Assembly: GCA_016933785.1 (NCBI GenBank)
Contig: JAFGAG010000028.1
Span: 1-42,482 of the forward strand
Direction of reading: 5' to 3'
DNA length: 42,482 bases
DNA from: Coriobacteriia bacterium
GTDB taxonomy: Bacteria > Actinomycetota > Coriobacteriia > Anaerosomatales > Anaerosomataceae
Below, piece after piece: positions 33,954-42,230 of this stretch (positions within the stretch are counted from its first letter, which is position 1; the number at the start of each line of letters is the position of its first letter). The notes beneath the pieces are model-generated. The model saw only the letters and a list, made by a program, of their open reading frames with translations, ran no database searches and was not told the DNA's origin. Both the position numbers and the translations under genes were made by a program.

Positions 33954-34721
33954 CTACCGGCTGCGAGTCAGGCTGGCGTCCTCGCTCTGGCGTCCGCGCG
34001 CGAAGGTACGCTCGATGCCGCCGAGAAGCGCATCGAGCACGAGTGCGAGCCCCGCGGCGAGCAGCGCTCCTTCGAGCGTGACCGCGGGCGCGAGGTTCAC
34101 GAGCCCGTTGATGATCGGTGCACCGAACCCGCCAGCTCCGGCGATCGCGCCGATGGTGGCGGTCGCCACGTTCACGATCACCGATATGCGTATGCCGGCT
34201 ACGATCACCGGCGCCGCGAGCGGCAACTCGACGCGCGTCAGACGTTCGGCGGGTCGCATGCCCATGCCGGTTGCGCTTTCGAGCACGGTCGCCGGGACGC
34301 CCGCAAGCCCCGTGATCGTGTTCCGCAAGATGGGGAGTACGCCGTACAGCGCAAGCGCGACGACCGTCGGCTGCACGCCGAATCCCAGGAGCGGGACGGC
34401 CAGCGTGAAGACGGCCACTGGCGGGAACGTCTGGCCGATGTTGCTCAGGTCGGTGACCGTGTCGCGGAAATCCGCGCCCGCGGGCCTCGTGACGAAGATG
34501 CCGAGCGCGAGTCCCGCCACGATGGAGATCGCGCTCGACAACGCGACAAGCTCCAGATGCTGACCCACCAGCCCGAGCGGTGTCACGTCGGGATACAGTA
34601 TGCGGGTCTCGTCCGGGAACAAGGCACCGAGCGCAGCGCGCCAGAGAGGGGTTGCGGACGCGAGCGCGAGGTACACACCGAGCGCGAGGAAGGGTCCGGT
34701 GATGTGCCGGAACGCCCTCAC
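33954..34721 (-). CDS. yehW: Osmolyte-type ABC transporter permease (YehW-like)
   Basis: 255 residues, six or so membrane segments and the binding-protein-dependent permease EAA-type loop (VLESATGMGMRPAERLTRVELPLAAPVIVAGIR). It matches OpuBB/ProW/YehW permeases. GTG start overlaps the stop of the ATPase gene (GTGA), so it is the last gene of the four-gene transporter operon. Gene order binding protein, long permease, ATPase, short permease matches E. coli yehZYXW. Confidence 0.87.
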   Translation of the reverse strand: MRAFRHITGPFLALGVYLALASATPLWRAALGALFPDETRILYPDVTPLGLVGQHLELVALSSAISIVAGLALGIFVTRPAGADFRDTVTDLSNIGQTFPPVAVFTLAVPLLGFGVQPTVVALALYGVLPILRNTITGLAGVPATVLESATGMGMRPAERLTRVELPLAAPVIVAGIRISVIVNVATATIGAIAGAGGFGAPIINGLVNLAPAVTLEGALLAAGLALVLDALLGGIERTFARGRQSEDASLTRSR

Positions 34722-35671
34722 GTGAGGGGTCTCCTGAACCGCTCGACGATGGTCTCGAGGCTCACGCTGCCGATGCGTGCGCCGTGGTCGTCATGCACGC
34801 CGACAGCCGGTGCGCCGAGCTCGAGGATCCGTGCGAGGGCTTCGCGCAGGGACGCGGATGCCGCGACGGAGCAGTCGCAGCCGTCCGCGGCCGAGGCGGG
34901 TCCGAGTGCTTCCGTGACCGGGGCGAGCGAGAGCCGCTTGAGCGCCCGTTCGGAACCGACGAACGACGCCACGAACCCGTCCGCGGGGTATGCCAGCACG
35001 CGCTCAGGCGTATCGTGCTGCACGAGCCTTCCGTCACGCATCACGACGATCCGGTCGCCAAGCTTCACCGCCTCGTCCATGTCGTGTGTCACGAACAGGA
35101 CCGTCTTTCTGAGGGTGTCCTGGATCCTGCGGAACTCGGCGTGGAGCCTGTCTCGCGTGAGCGGATCCACCGCTCCGAAGGGCTCATCCATGAGGAGTAT
35201 CGGCGGGTCCGCGGCAAGTGCCCGCGCCACGCCGACGCGCTGAGCCTCGCCGCCGGAGAGTTCGTGCGGGTACTTTCGCCCATACTCCACGGGATCCAGG
35301 CCGACCAGCACGAGTAACTCCTCGACCCGGGCGGCTATGCGCTCTCGGTCCCAGTCGAGAAGCCCGGGCACGACTCCCACGTTCTGGGCCACTGTCCAAT
35401 GCGGGAACAGCCCGACGCCCTGGATCGCATAGCCGATATGGCGGCGAAGCCGCTCGGGGCGCAGCTCTCGGATGTCGCGCCCATCGATCAGGATTGTCCC
35501 CGAGTCGGGTTCGACGAGCCGGTTCACCATCCGCATCGTGGTCGATTTACCGCAACCGCTTGGCCCGATGAGCACCACGACCTTGCCGGCCGGAACCTCG
35601 ATCGAGAGGTCGTCCACTGCGGCACGCTCACTGCCCGCGTACGACTTGCTGACATCACGGATGGCAATCAC
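34718..35671 (-). CDS. yehX: Osmolyte-type ABC transporter ATP-binding protein (YehX/OpuCA-like)
   Basis: 317 residues. Walker A GPSGCGKST, Q-loop region YAIQGVGLFPHWTV, signature LSGGEAQRVGVARAL, Walker B ILLMDEPFGAVDP and switch His in VTHDMDEA. After the nucleotide-binding domain a region of about 75 residues resembles a single degenerate CBS motif, in contrast with the tandem CBS domains of OpuA that sense ionic strength. GTG start overlaps the upstream permease stop. Confidence 0.92.
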   Translation of the reverse strand: MIAIRDVSKSYAGSERAAVDDLSIEVPAGKVVVLIGPSGCGKSTTMRMVNRLVEPDSGTILIDGRDIRELRPERLRRHIGYAIQGVGLFPHWTVAQNVGVVPGLLDWDRERIAARVEELLVLVGLDPVEYGRKYPHELSGGEAQRVGVARALAADPPILLMDEPFGAVDPLTRDRLHAEFRRIQDTLRKTVLFVTHDMDEAVKLGDRIVVMRDGRLVQHDTPERVLAYPADGFVASFVGSERALKRLSLAPVTEALGPASAADGCDCSVAASASLREALARILELGAPAVGVHDDHGARIGSVSLETIVERFRRPLT

Positions 35672-36855
35672 GGGGTCGCTCCCTCACGGCCGCGGCGATG
35701 GCGGGGCGAGATGAGCACCTGAGCCGCCGCCAGGACGCCATCGAGTCCCAGGGCGAGTACCACCAGTGTGACCGATCCGAGGAGGATGAGATCGGGAGCC
35801 TGCTGCGAAAGCCCTCCGAAGACGAAGAGTCCGAGCGTGCCGGCAGCGACGAACGCACCCAGCGTGGCGTTGCCGAGTGTCTGGACTGCGGCGGTCCTCG
35901 CGCCGCCGAAGATGACCGGCATCGCGAGAGGGAACCGGACTCTGCGGAGCACCTGCCACTCGGTCATCCCCATGCCGATCCCCGCATCGACGGCCTCCGG
36001 CGGGACCGATGCGAGCCCGGCGTACGTGTTTCGGACGATGGCAAGGAGGGCGTACAGGGTGAGTGCCACGATCACCGGCGCCCAACCGAGTCCGCCGACG
36101 CCCATACGCTCGAACACGGGGACATTGGAGCCGAGCCAGGAGAGTGGCGCGAACAGCAGTCCCACCATCGCCAGTCCGGGGATCGTCTGGAAGACGTTGG
36201 CCACGGCGAACACCGGCCCGCGCAGCCGGGGTCGCCGGAAGGCGAGCACCCCGAGCGTGACACCGAGCACGAGTGCGACGCCGACGGCTATCCCCGCGAA
36301 CGTCAACTGCGCGATCACCTCGACCCAGAACCGGTCCGCCTGGTTCGCGTACTCGAGCATGATCGCGAGCCCGTCAAGCATCCCGGTCCAGAGCATCACG
36401 GCCACCCCGAGGGGAGGTACGGCCGAGAGGGCGAGCCGCGCCCAGCGGCCCACGTCGGTCTCCCGGCGTGAGGAAAGGATGACGGCGTATGCGATCCCGA
36501 TGGTCGACCAGGCGCCGATGCCGAGGGAGACCCGCGCGAAGGGGAGGGCGGGCTCGGCCGCCCGCTCCACAGCGTATGCCGAGAGCGCGACAGTGCCGAG
36601 AAGCGCGACCGTGGCGAGCGCCCCCCGAAGCACGGCTGCGGAGGCCGGAGGCGTGCGGCCGGTCGAGACCGATGCGACCGCGAGCCATACGCCGAGAAGT
36701 GCAGCGAGCCCCCAGGGGCCCACTGCTTCGAAGGTCGAGAGCACGCTGCCGGTCTGTATCCGGCTCGCACGGAACGTCGCGAAGGGGAGCAGCATCACCG
36801 AGACGGTGCCGAGTACGGCTGCCGTGAGGCCGATCACGTGAGGGCGGCCGCTCAT
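35668..36855 (-). CDS. yehY: Osmolyte-type ABC transporter permease, long form (YehY-like)
   Basis: 395 residues. About 170 N-terminal residues add four or more membrane segments before the standard permease domain (from about residue 185), whose cytoplasmic loop is VPPEAVDAGIGMGMTEWQVLRRVRFPLAMPVIFGGAR. This long architecture is that of YehY (about 385 aa in E. coli), distinct from ProW or OpuBD. It lies 39 bases downstream of the binding-protein gene and overlaps the ATPase gene. No strong ribosome binding site before the ATG. Confidence 0.87.
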   Translation of the reverse strand: MSGRPHVIGLTAAVLGTVSVMLLPFATFRASRIQTGSVLSTFEAVGPWGLAALLGVWLAVASVSTGRTPPASAAVLRGALATVALLGTVALSAYAVERAAEPALPFARVSLGIGAWSTIGIAYAVILSSRRETDVGRWARLALSAVPPLGVAVMLWTGMLDGLAIMLEYANQADRFWVEVIAQLTFAGIAVGVALVLGVTLGVLAFRRPRLRGPVFAVANVFQTIPGLAMVGLLFAPLSWLGSNVPVFERMGVGGLGWAPVIVALTLYALLAIVRNTYAGLASVPPEAVDAGIGMGMTEWQVLRRVRFPLAMPVIFGGARTAAVQTLGNATLGAFVAAGTLGLFVFGGLSQQAPDLILLGSVTLVVLALGLDGVLAAAQVLISPRHRRGREGATP

Positions 36856-36894
36856 CGGGACTCTGGTTTCTCGACGCGCACGTTCATCGGTGGC

Positions 36895-37866
36895 TCACTC
36901 GATGAACCCGCCCTCGATGAGGAAGTCGCGTGCGACGGTGTCGGCGGTCTCGCCGTTGACCTGGATCCGGGCGTTGAGCTGCTGCAGCTCCTGAAGCCCC
37001 AGCGCGCTCATGACCGGTTTCAGGAGGTCGGCGATCTCCGGATGGGCGTCAAGTACGTCCTTGCGGACGATGGGCGTCGGCCAGTACACGATCTGCGCGC
37101 CGAGGTCATCCTCGAGTATCACCAGGCCGAGGTCGGCCAGCGCACCATCGGTCCCGTATGCCATGCCGAAGTTCACGCCGTCGGTGCCGTCGGCCACGGC
37201 CTTCTCGGTCGCTGCCGTGTTGCCGCCAGCCAACCGCACCTTCTGGTCCTCGGCGAGCGTGTACCCGTACGTCCGCTCGAACTCGGGGTTCCCGGCGCTG
37301 GTGAAGAACTCGTCACTGGCGGCCACCTTGACCGGCCTGCCGGCGTTCACGTATACGGCGAAGTCCGACATCGTCTCCAGCCCTTCCGCCTGCGCGAACT
37401 CCTCGGTCGCCGCGAGCGCCCACGTGTTGTTGGCGCGCGCGGGCTCGAGCCACACAACGTCGTTCGTTTCGAGATCGATGCGTGCCGTGAGGTCGTAGCC
37501 GTCCTGTCCGCTCTGATAGGCGGCCTTCTGGTCCTCGGTCAGCTCATCGAGAAAGAACCAGTACCCGTTCCCCGAGTACTCGGGGTATAGGTCGATCTCT
37601 CCGGCGATGATCGCTTTGCGTACCACCTCGGTGGTACCGGTCTGGCTCTTGTCGATGACCTCGAACCCGGCGTCTTCGAGCACCAGCTTGACGATGGAGG
37701 ATATGAGCTCGCCCTCGGTGTCGATTTTCGAGCCGATAGTGACCGGCCCTTTCGGGGCCTGCTCTGTCCCGGGACCGTCCGTGGCACCGCCGGAGCATCC
37801 GGCAAGCGCGGACAGGAGGGCGAGCGTGACGCAAGCGGCCACGATGCGCGCGATCTTCGAGTACAT
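36895..37866 (-). CDS. osmF: Osmolyte-type substrate-binding lipoprotein (OsmF/YehZ-like)
   Basis: About 323 residues. Signal peptide with lipobox ALAGC near residue 23, followed by an acidic spacer and an OpuAC/OsmF-type binding domain (TIGSKIDTEGELISSIVKLVLEDAGFEV, IDLYPEYSGNGY, ending AREFL-like ARDFLIEGGFIE). YehZ proteins bind glycine betaine weakly or other osmolytes; the ligand here is not certain. The ATG at 37866 is chosen because GAGGAGG lies just upstream, and it starts a normal signal peptide; an upstream codon would add 15 unlikely residues. First gene of the operon and divergent from the flavoprotein gene. Confidence 0.9.
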   Translation of the reverse strand: MYSKIARIVAACVTLALLSALAGCSGGATDGPGTEQAPKGPVTIGSKIDTEGELISSIVKLVLEDAGFEVIDKSQTGTTEVVRKAIIAGEIDLYPEYSGNGYWFFLDELTEDQKAAYQSGQDGYDLTARIDLETNDVVWLEPARANNTWALAATEEFAQAEGLETMSDFAVYVNAGRPVKVAASDEFFTSAGNPEFERTYGYTLAEDQKVRLAGGNTAATEKAVADGTDGVNFGMAYGTDGALADLGLVILEDDLGAQIVYWPTPIVRKDVLDAHPEIADLLKPVMSALGLQELQQLNARIQVNGETADTVARDFLIEGGFIE

Positions 37867-38051
37867 GTGTACCTCCTCACTCGGGGCACATGGCCGACCC
37901 TCGACCCGCACCTACAGCACCTATCGGTGACGATACCCATCGAGGTCACAGTACGGGCACTTCGGGGCAGCGTCAGCGTGCCGACTACGGGGAACACTCT
38001 ACGGGAACAGGCGGATTCCGCCCGTGCCTGCGGTCTCCTGGAGGGGGTTTC

Positions 38052-39386
38052 ATGGAGCGCTTCGACGTCATCGTGATCGGGACGGGGGTAGCCGGACAGA
38101 CGGCCGCGAGTGAGCTTGCGGAGGCGGGGAGGTCCGTGGCCGTCACCGACTCGCGAGAGTATGGAGGCACGTGCGCGCTGCGAGGGTGCGAGCCAAAGAA
38201 GGTCCTCTTCACGGCCGCCGAGGTCGTGGAGCGCTCGCAAAGCCAGATGGGCAACGGCGTCGCGGGCGCACTCCGTCTCGACTGGCCCTCGCTCGTGGCC
38301 TTGAAGCGCTCGTTCACAGAGCCGGTGCCCGGACGCATCGAGGCGTGGCTTGCTGAGAGTGGGGTGCGTGTCCTGCATGGCGCGGCGCGCTTCGTGGCGA
38401 CCGATGTGGTCGAGGTCGGTGGAGCCCGGTACGCCGCGGATCGGTTCATCATCGCGACCGGTGCGGTTCCCCGGCCGCTCGGTATCCCGGGTGAGGAGCA
38501 CGTGCTGGACAGCGAGCGCTTCATGGACGTTGAGCGTCTCGGTCGCAGCGTGATCTTCATCGGCGGCGGTTACGTGTCCTTCGAGTTCGCGCACATCGCG
38601 GCAGCGACCGGAGCCACGGTGACGATACTGCATCGCGGGTCGCGGGTCCTGGAAGGGTTCGACGAGGATCTCGCGGACATGCTGAGGGACGGGTACCGGA
38701 ATGCCGGCATCGACGTGGTCACCGGTGCCGCTGTCGAGGAGGTCCGGGCTGAAGATGGCGTGCTCACGGTGCGCTGCGAGCACGGTCTGCAGGTGACCGG
38801 CGAGATGGTCGTGCACGGTGCGGGACGCGTGCCCGCTCTGTCCGACCTCGGTCTTGAGGCCGCCGGCATAACACACGGACGTCGCGGAATCGAGGTCGAC
38901 AGCAGGATGCGCAGTGCCGGGAACGAGCGGGTCTACGCGGTGGGGGACGCCGCCGCAGCTGGCGCTCCTCTCACACCGGTGGCGATCGCACAGGCGCGCG
39001 TGGCCGTGGCGGACGTCCTCGAGCCCGGCTCGGAGGAGTTCGCGTCCCCGGTCACGCCGAGCGTGGTCTTCTCGGATCCGGTCATGGCCTCTGTCGGTAT
39101 GACGGTCGAGCAGGCGGCGGAGCAGGGGATCGAGGTGGAAGCGAAGCTCACGGATACCAGCGGATGGGCATCGTCACGCCGCATCGGCCAGCGCGTCTCG
39201 GGGGCGAAGACCCTCGTCGAACGCGGCAGTGGCCGGATTGTTGGTGCGCACCTGCTCGGACATGGAGCAGGTGACGTCATCAACGTGTTCGCCACTGCGA
39301 TCGCGTGCGGGCTGACGGCCTCCGAACTCAAGCGCACCATCTGGGCGTATCCTACAGGCGCCTCGGAGATACCCTACCTGCTGTGA
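38052..39386 (+). CDS. Glutathione reductase-like FAD/NAD(P) disulfide oxidoreductase
   Basis: 444 residues. FAD-binding GTGVAGQTAASELAEAG (10-26), redox-active disulfide C41/C46 in GGTCALRGCEPKK, NAD(P)-binding IFIGGGYVSFEFAHIAAATG, second FAD motif VYAVGDAAAAG, and the dimerisation domain. The usual C-terminal catalytic His of the HPTxxE motif is replaced: the end reads AYPTGASE, with Tyr at the His position. Such variants occur in poorly characterised disulfide reductases that are not true glutathione or lipoamide enzymes. GGAGGGGG precedes the ATG. Its substrate is unknown. Confidence 0.88.
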   Translation: MERFDVIVIGTGVAGQTAASELAEAGRSVAVTDSREYGGTCALRGCEPKKVLFTAAEVVERSQSQMGNGVAGALRLDWPSLVALKRSFTEPVPGRIEAWLAESGVRVLHGAARFVATDVVEVGGARYAADRFIIATGAVPRPLGIPGEEHVLDSERFMDVERLGRSVIFIGGGYVSFEFAHIAAATGATVTILHRGSRVLEGFDEDLADMLRDGYRNAGIDVVTGAAVEEVRAEDGVLTVRCEHGLQVTGEMVVHGAGRVPALSDLGLEAAGITHGRRGIEVDSRMRSAGNERVYAVGDAAAAGAPLTPVAIAQARVAVADVLEPGSEEFASPVTPSVVFSDPVMASVGMTVEQAAEQGIEVEAKLTDTSGWASSRRIGQRVSGAKTLVERGSGRIVGAHLLGHGAGDVINVFATAIACGLTASELKRTIWAYPTGASEIPYLL

Positions 39387-39413
39387 CCGGACGTCCGTAG
39401 GGCGGACGGCCGG

Positions 39414-39429
39414 CCCGGCTGGTGCCGGG
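39414..39429. terminator. Hairpin between convergent genes
   Basis: CCCGGC (39414-39419) and GCCGGG (39424-39429) form a 6-bp stem with loop TGGT in the 51-base gap between the flavoprotein and the zwf-gnd fusion, which converge. No T-run on either strand. Confidence 0.35.
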
Positions 39430-39437
39430 TCGCTGCT

Positions 39438-41798
39438 TTAGGTGCCGAGGCCGTGCCCCCCGAACTCGTTCCGCAGCGCCTGGACGACCTGGCCCGTGTA
39501 CGACGGGGCGTCGTCCGAGTCGATGCGGAACCGCAACGCCGCCTCGATGACCGGCATCGGCACCCCGGCCTCCTGTGCGGTCTCCACGGTCCACGCTCCC
39601 TCCCCGGTGTGCCCCACGGTCCCCGACACCGGCCCGAGATCGTCGCCGTGGCGCGAGTACGCATCGCGAAGCCAGCCCACGAGTCTCGACTCGATCACGC
39701 TAGCGTGTTGGTACACGTCGGCGACAGCCTCGAGGTCGAGGTCGCGCTCCGAACGGTGCATCAGCGAGAATCCCTCGGCGATGGCCTGCATCATCCCGTA
39801 CTCGATACCGTTGTGGACCATCTTCACGAAGTGTCCCGACCCGACGCCGTCGAAGAAGCGGTAGCCGTCCTGTACTGCGATGTCCGCGAAGACCGCCTCG
39901 GAACGCTCGAACGTCTCCCGGTCGCCGCCGATCATGAGGCATGCGCCGTGCCGAGCACCGGATGGGCCTCCCGAGGTCCCGCAGTCGAGGAAACCGATGC
40001 CGCGCTCCCGGAGCCGCTTCGCCCGGGGTCCGTCCTCGGTGAAGCGTGAGTTGCCTCCGTCGATCACGACGTCACCGGCCTCGAGCAGGTCCGCAAGCCC
40101 GGGTGTGTCTCCGGCGCCGAAGAGCACCGCGTCGACGGCGTGGCCCGCAGGTACCATCAACCACACGGTCCGTGGAGGCCGGAGCGTCGCCACGAGACCC
40201 TCGGGCGAGTCCGCCGCGATCAGCCCGTCGGGCTCCATCGCGCGCGCCACCCCGGTCGTGCGGTTCCAACCCACGACCTCCCAGCCATGATCCAGCAGGT
40301 TGCGCGCAATGCCGGCGCCCATCTTCCCGAGGCCGAGGATGCCGATCTGGCTTCTCGCGCCTGCTGCCGCGATCGCTGTCCGCGCCCGCTCCACCGGTTG
40401 CTGTGTGTCCGGATCGTAGGTCTCCAGGGGCACGATCCCGTCGCGCCACGCATCGACCACCGGATCTGTGAACCGCCACATCGCGCGGATCTCGTCGGTG
40501 GAGACGAAGGACGTCTGGTCGCCGCGGACCGCGTCGTACAGCAGCTTGGCGTACTCCTCCACGTACTGCAGCTTCTCGGTCTTCTCGTACAAAGCGAAGT
40601 CGAACGCCCGCTCCTCGACCTCGTACTCGAAGCCCGGCCGCTTGGCCCAGAAGGAGATCGAGATCGTGTCGTCAGGTTCGAGTGTGAAGACCACCCGGTT
40701 CGTGAGATGTGGCCCGTCGCCACACAGGCAGGGGTGCCGGTGCCGGAATGTCACGACGATACGCTTGAGCGGCCCGGGGGCGATGCGCTTACCGCTTTCG
40801 AACGACACGGGCACGCCGGCCCAACGGGGCCCCGCCATCGTCGTTTCGAGCCGGAAGTAGGTCTCGGTGGTGGAGTCTGGATCGACCCCTTCGATGTCGC
40901 GATAGCCTTCGTATTGCGCTCGGTAGCTCGAGCGTGCCACTTCATGCGGCAGCGGAGGGCGCAGGGTCTCGAGCAGGGTCGCTCGAGCGGTCCGTATGCC
41001 ATCCGCGTCCAGTGAGAGGGGCTGGTCCATGGTCACGAGCGCGAGCATCTGAAGCAGATGGTTCTGTCCCACGTCGCGCAACGCGCCCACGCCGTCATAG
41101 AAGCGGCCACGCTTCTCGACACCGATCGTCTCGAGCAGCGAGATATCGATGCGCTCGACGCCGTGCCTGTTCCAGGTGGACTCGAGCAGGTCGTTGTGGA
41201 AGCGGAACGCGAGGATGCCCTGGAGCATCTCCTTGGCCAGGTAGTGGTCGATGCGGTAGATCTGCTCTTCACGGAAGAGCGATGCGAGCAATTCATCGAG
41301 TGCCTTCGAGCTGTCGACGTCGTGGCCGAACGGCTTCTCGATGAGCACCCGGGTGTACCCCGATTCGGGATCGCACACCGAGGTGAGACCGCTTGAGGAG
41401 AGATTGCCGAGGATGGTCTGGTAGTTCTCGGGAGGGACGGCCAGGTAGAAGAGTTTGTCCACGCAACCACCCCAGCCGGCGGCCACCCCACCGATGTCCT
41501 GTGCGAGAGCATCATAGGCAGCGCTGTCCGCGAAGGTGCCGCGCCGGTAGCTGAATCGCTCGAGGAACGGCTCGAGCGGGGCGGTGTCCTTGTATCGCTC
41601 CGAGAGGATCTCCTGCACGCGGTCGCGGAAGTCCGTGTCGGACCAGTCCCGGCGGGAGAACCCGATCACGCGGAGCCGGGGATGGAGCAGACCCTGGCGC
41701 TCGAGATGGAACAGGGAGGGGACGATCTTGCGTGCCATGAGATCGCCGGTGGCGCCGAAGACGACGAGAATGGTGGCGGGCTGTGAGCCGTGATCCAT
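39438..41798 (-). CDS. Fused glucose-6-phosphate dehydrogenase / 6-phosphogluconate dehydrogenase
   Basis: 786 residues in one uninterrupted frame. Residues about 1-460 are glucose-6-phosphate dehydrogenase: GATGDL coenzyme loop (15-20), EKPFG (154-158), RIDHYLAKE (182-190, Ala for the usual Gly) and catalytic H247 in RDVGQNH. After a linker of about 20 residues, 483-786 is a short-form (GntZ/YqeC-like, about 300 aa) decarboxylating 6-phosphogluconate dehydrogenase: GLGKMG nucleotide loop, IDGGNS (579-584), GTSGGPSGA and catalytic K659/H662/N663 in KMVHN. AGGAGG precedes the ATG. The protein would carry out the first and third steps of the oxidative pentose phosphate pathway; no 6-phosphogluconolactonase is present in the window. 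Both catalytic sites appear intact. Confidence 0.93.
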   Translation of the reverse strand: MDHGSQPATILVVFGATGDLMARKIVPSLFHLERQGLLHPRLRVIGFSRRDWSDTDFRDRVQEILSERYKDTAPLEPFLERFSYRRGTFADSAAYDALAQDIGGVAAGWGGCVDKLFYLAVPPENYQTILGNLSSSGLTSVCDPESGYTRVLIEKPFGHDVDSSKALDELLASLFREEQIYRIDHYLAKEMLQGILAFRFHNDLLESTWNRHGVERIDISLLETIGVEKRGRFYDGVGALRDVGQNHLLQMLALVTMDQPLSLDADGIRTARATLLETLRPPLPHEVARSSYRAQYEGYRDIEGVDPDSTTETYFRLETTMAGPRWAGVPVSFESGKRIAPGPLKRIVVTFRHRHPCLCGDGPHLTNRVVFTLEPDDTISISFWAKRPGFEYEVEERAFDFALYEKTEKLQYVEEYAKLLYDAVRGDQTSFVSTDEIRAMWRFTDPVVDAWRDGIVPLETYDPDTQQPVERARTAIAAAGARSQIGILGLGKMGAGIARNLLDHGWEVVGWNRTTGVARAMEPDGLIAADSPEGLVATLRPPRTVWLMVPAGHAVDAVLFGAGDTPGLADLLEAGDVVIDGGNSRFTEDGPRAKRLRERGIGFLDCGTSGGPSGARHGACLMIGGDRETFERSEAVFADIAVQDGYRFFDGVGSGHFVKMVHNGIEYGMMQAIAEGFSLMHRSERDLDLEAVADVYQHASVIESRLVGWLRDAYSRHGDDLGPVSGTVGHTGEGAWTVETAQEAGVPMPVIEAALRFRIDSDDAPSYTGQVVQALRNEFGGHGLGT

Positions 41799-41985
41799 GA
41801 GGTGCCTCCTGGGTACGGTATGGTGCGGCGTGTACGGGCGCTCGATCGGGGGTGGAGCATTCCACTCCTGTAGTATGTGCCCCGGGCACGACCCGTGCCG
41901 TTGCGCTATGCTGCGGCGGGTTCTCCGGTGGTTCCGCGTGTCTGCGGATCTGCGGGGCGCTCTGCCGCAGGACCGGCGTAGCTGC
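41799..41985. other. Divergent intergenic region between zwf-gnd and infC
   Basis: No gene is seen. Two palindromes stand out: GTGGA (41852-41856)/TCCAC (41861-41865), extendable to seven of eight pairs, and GGCACG (41885-41890)/CGTGCC (41894-41899). Either could be an operator for the fusion gene, whose own promoter I could not place with confidence. Confidence 0.35.
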
Positions 41986-42014
41986 TGGACAGTCCCGGTC
42001 CCGCCCGTTATACT
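41986..42014 (+). promoter_or_regulatory. infC promoter
   Basis: TGGACA (41986-41991) and TATACT (42009-42014) separated by exactly 17 bases, matching five of six positions in each box. It predicts initiation near 42021 and an infC leader of about 210 bases. Confidence 0.7.
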
Positions 42015-42020
42015 CACGTC

Positions 42021-42230
42021 TCTTACAACTGCATATCGTACAAGTGGGACCCCGGCGCGTACGGGTCGAAGCGGTCCCCACCTGCCGGCGCACATGAGTG
42101 CAGCTGTCTGGTTCGAGAGTTCGAGCAGGCGCCCAGCGCCTTGTTCGTTCACACGTCCCGATGGCCATGCCGCGGGACGTTTTTTGATGACGGGGCCCTT
42201 TCTGGCCCCCGCCTGACGGAGGTGGAGCGT
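42021..42230 (+). promoter_or_regulatory. infC leader (probable attenuation control region)
   Basis: About 210 transcribed bases without a convincing ORF. It contains a complete intrinsic terminator and a second stem GGGGCC (42192-42197)/GGCCCC (42204-42209) just before the ribosome binding site GGAGG (42218-42222). In Bacillus the infC-rpmI-rplT leader is controlled by L20-dependent premature termination; by analogy this leader may be regulated the same way, which is inference. Confidence 0.5.
42153..42185 (+). terminator. Intrinsic terminator inside the infC leader
   Basis: ACGTCCCG (42153-42160) and CGGGACGT (42173-42180) form a perfect 8-bp stem, followed by six T residues (42180-42185). 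The loop contains the small palindrome ATGGCCAT. Located between the infC promoter and gene, it is a candidate attenuator. Confidence 0.75.

Noticed and set aside
37539-38876. Minus-strand frame spanning the osmF start and the flavoprotein gene
   Set aside because: Overlaps two well-supported genes in other frames and has no coherent domain.
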